A program made the translations under genes and the position numbers. Of a stretch of 64,000 bases of DNA, positions 64,000-64,000 are shown one piece after another. Position 1 is the stretch's first letter; every line of letters begins with the position of its first letter. Origin of the DNA: Gemmatimonadota bacterium (GTDB taxonomy: Bacteria > Gemmatimonadota > Gemmatimonadetes > Longimicrobiales > Gaopeijiaceae); contig SKKH01000092.1 of the NCBI GenBank assembly GCA_007121555.1, positions 17,630-81,629 of the forward strand. The letters run 5' to 3'. The notes below the pieces were generated by a model, which saw only the letters and a program-made list of their open reading frames with translations, was not told the origin of the DNA and made no database searches.

Positions 64000-64000
64000 A

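Noticed and set aside
1..64000. CRISPR arrays, rRNA, tRNA and transposase genes
   Set aside because: No regularly spaced repeats, recognisable RNA-gene motifs or transposase-like proteins were seen; short or divergent tRNAs could still be missed by eye.

Overview
This is high-GC DNA (roughly two thirds G+C), densely coded on both strands, with about 40 protein genes. I recognise no rRNA, tRNA or CRISPR array. The mix points to a Gram-negative bacterium near Gemmatimonadota. It has a SusC/SusD outer-membrane pair under an ECF sigma/FecR switch (otherwise typical of Bacteroidota), many secreted peptidases, a B-type (ba3-like) heme-copper oxidase, a PorX-type regulator and the GlgE glycogen pathway. 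The phylum is inferred from gene content and base composition, not from a marker gene.

Layout. 1-7.1 kb (+): a C-terminal gene fragment, an MlrC-like lipoprotein, a lipoprotein made of two copies of an unknown domain, and a coupled pair of secreted beta-propellers (LVIVD type, then YVTN type with a His-rich insert). 7.1-18.6 kb (-): ECF sigma, FecR, SusC with an STN signalling domain, SusD, an amidohydrolase lipoprotein and two secreted M28 peptidases. This looks like a signal-responsive uptake and digestion locus, probably for peptides. 19-24 kb: an ArsR-type regulator divergent from typA, a thioredoxin-fold protein, a dCMP-deaminase-family enzyme and a secreted P1 peptidase. 24-28 kb: heme O synthase divergent from a compact four-gene ba3-type oxidase operon. 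28-34 kb: a TonB-like protein, an ABC-F ATPase, a 162-bp terminal-inverted-repeat element that looks like a MITE, a small secreted protein, and a two-domain MgtE/SLC41-like transporter followed by a PhoU/TrkA-C double-repeat protein.

34.4-50.4 kb is a trehalose-glycogen cluster. On the minus strand lie glgE, treS-maltokinase, a continuous malQ-glgB reading frame, a GH57/DUF3536 protein and a HAD-otsB fusion; glgP diverges from glgE. Together these can convert trehalose to maltose, maltose to maltose-1-phosphate, and that to branched alpha-glucan, and then remobilise it. Several steps are carried by fused proteins.

50.4-64 kb: a trypsin-like lipoprotein divergent from a P2-type cation ATPase; then a same-strand run of a membrane protein, a PorX-like REC-PglZ regulator, an MsbA-like ABC exporter, an LpxL-type acyltransferase and a GT2-DUF3108 reading frame (envelope biogenesis); then, on the opposite strand, a GT9 glycosyltransferase overlapping a small conserved protein, and finally a small acidic-tailed protein.

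The points most worth a second look are: two in-frame gene junctions (malQ/glgB and GT2/DUF3108), each with a Shine-Dalgarno-like sequence and GTG exactly at the domain boundary; the MITE-like element; a 25-bp intergenic repeat; the PorX-led envelope gene run; and the duplicated unknown-domain lipoprotein.
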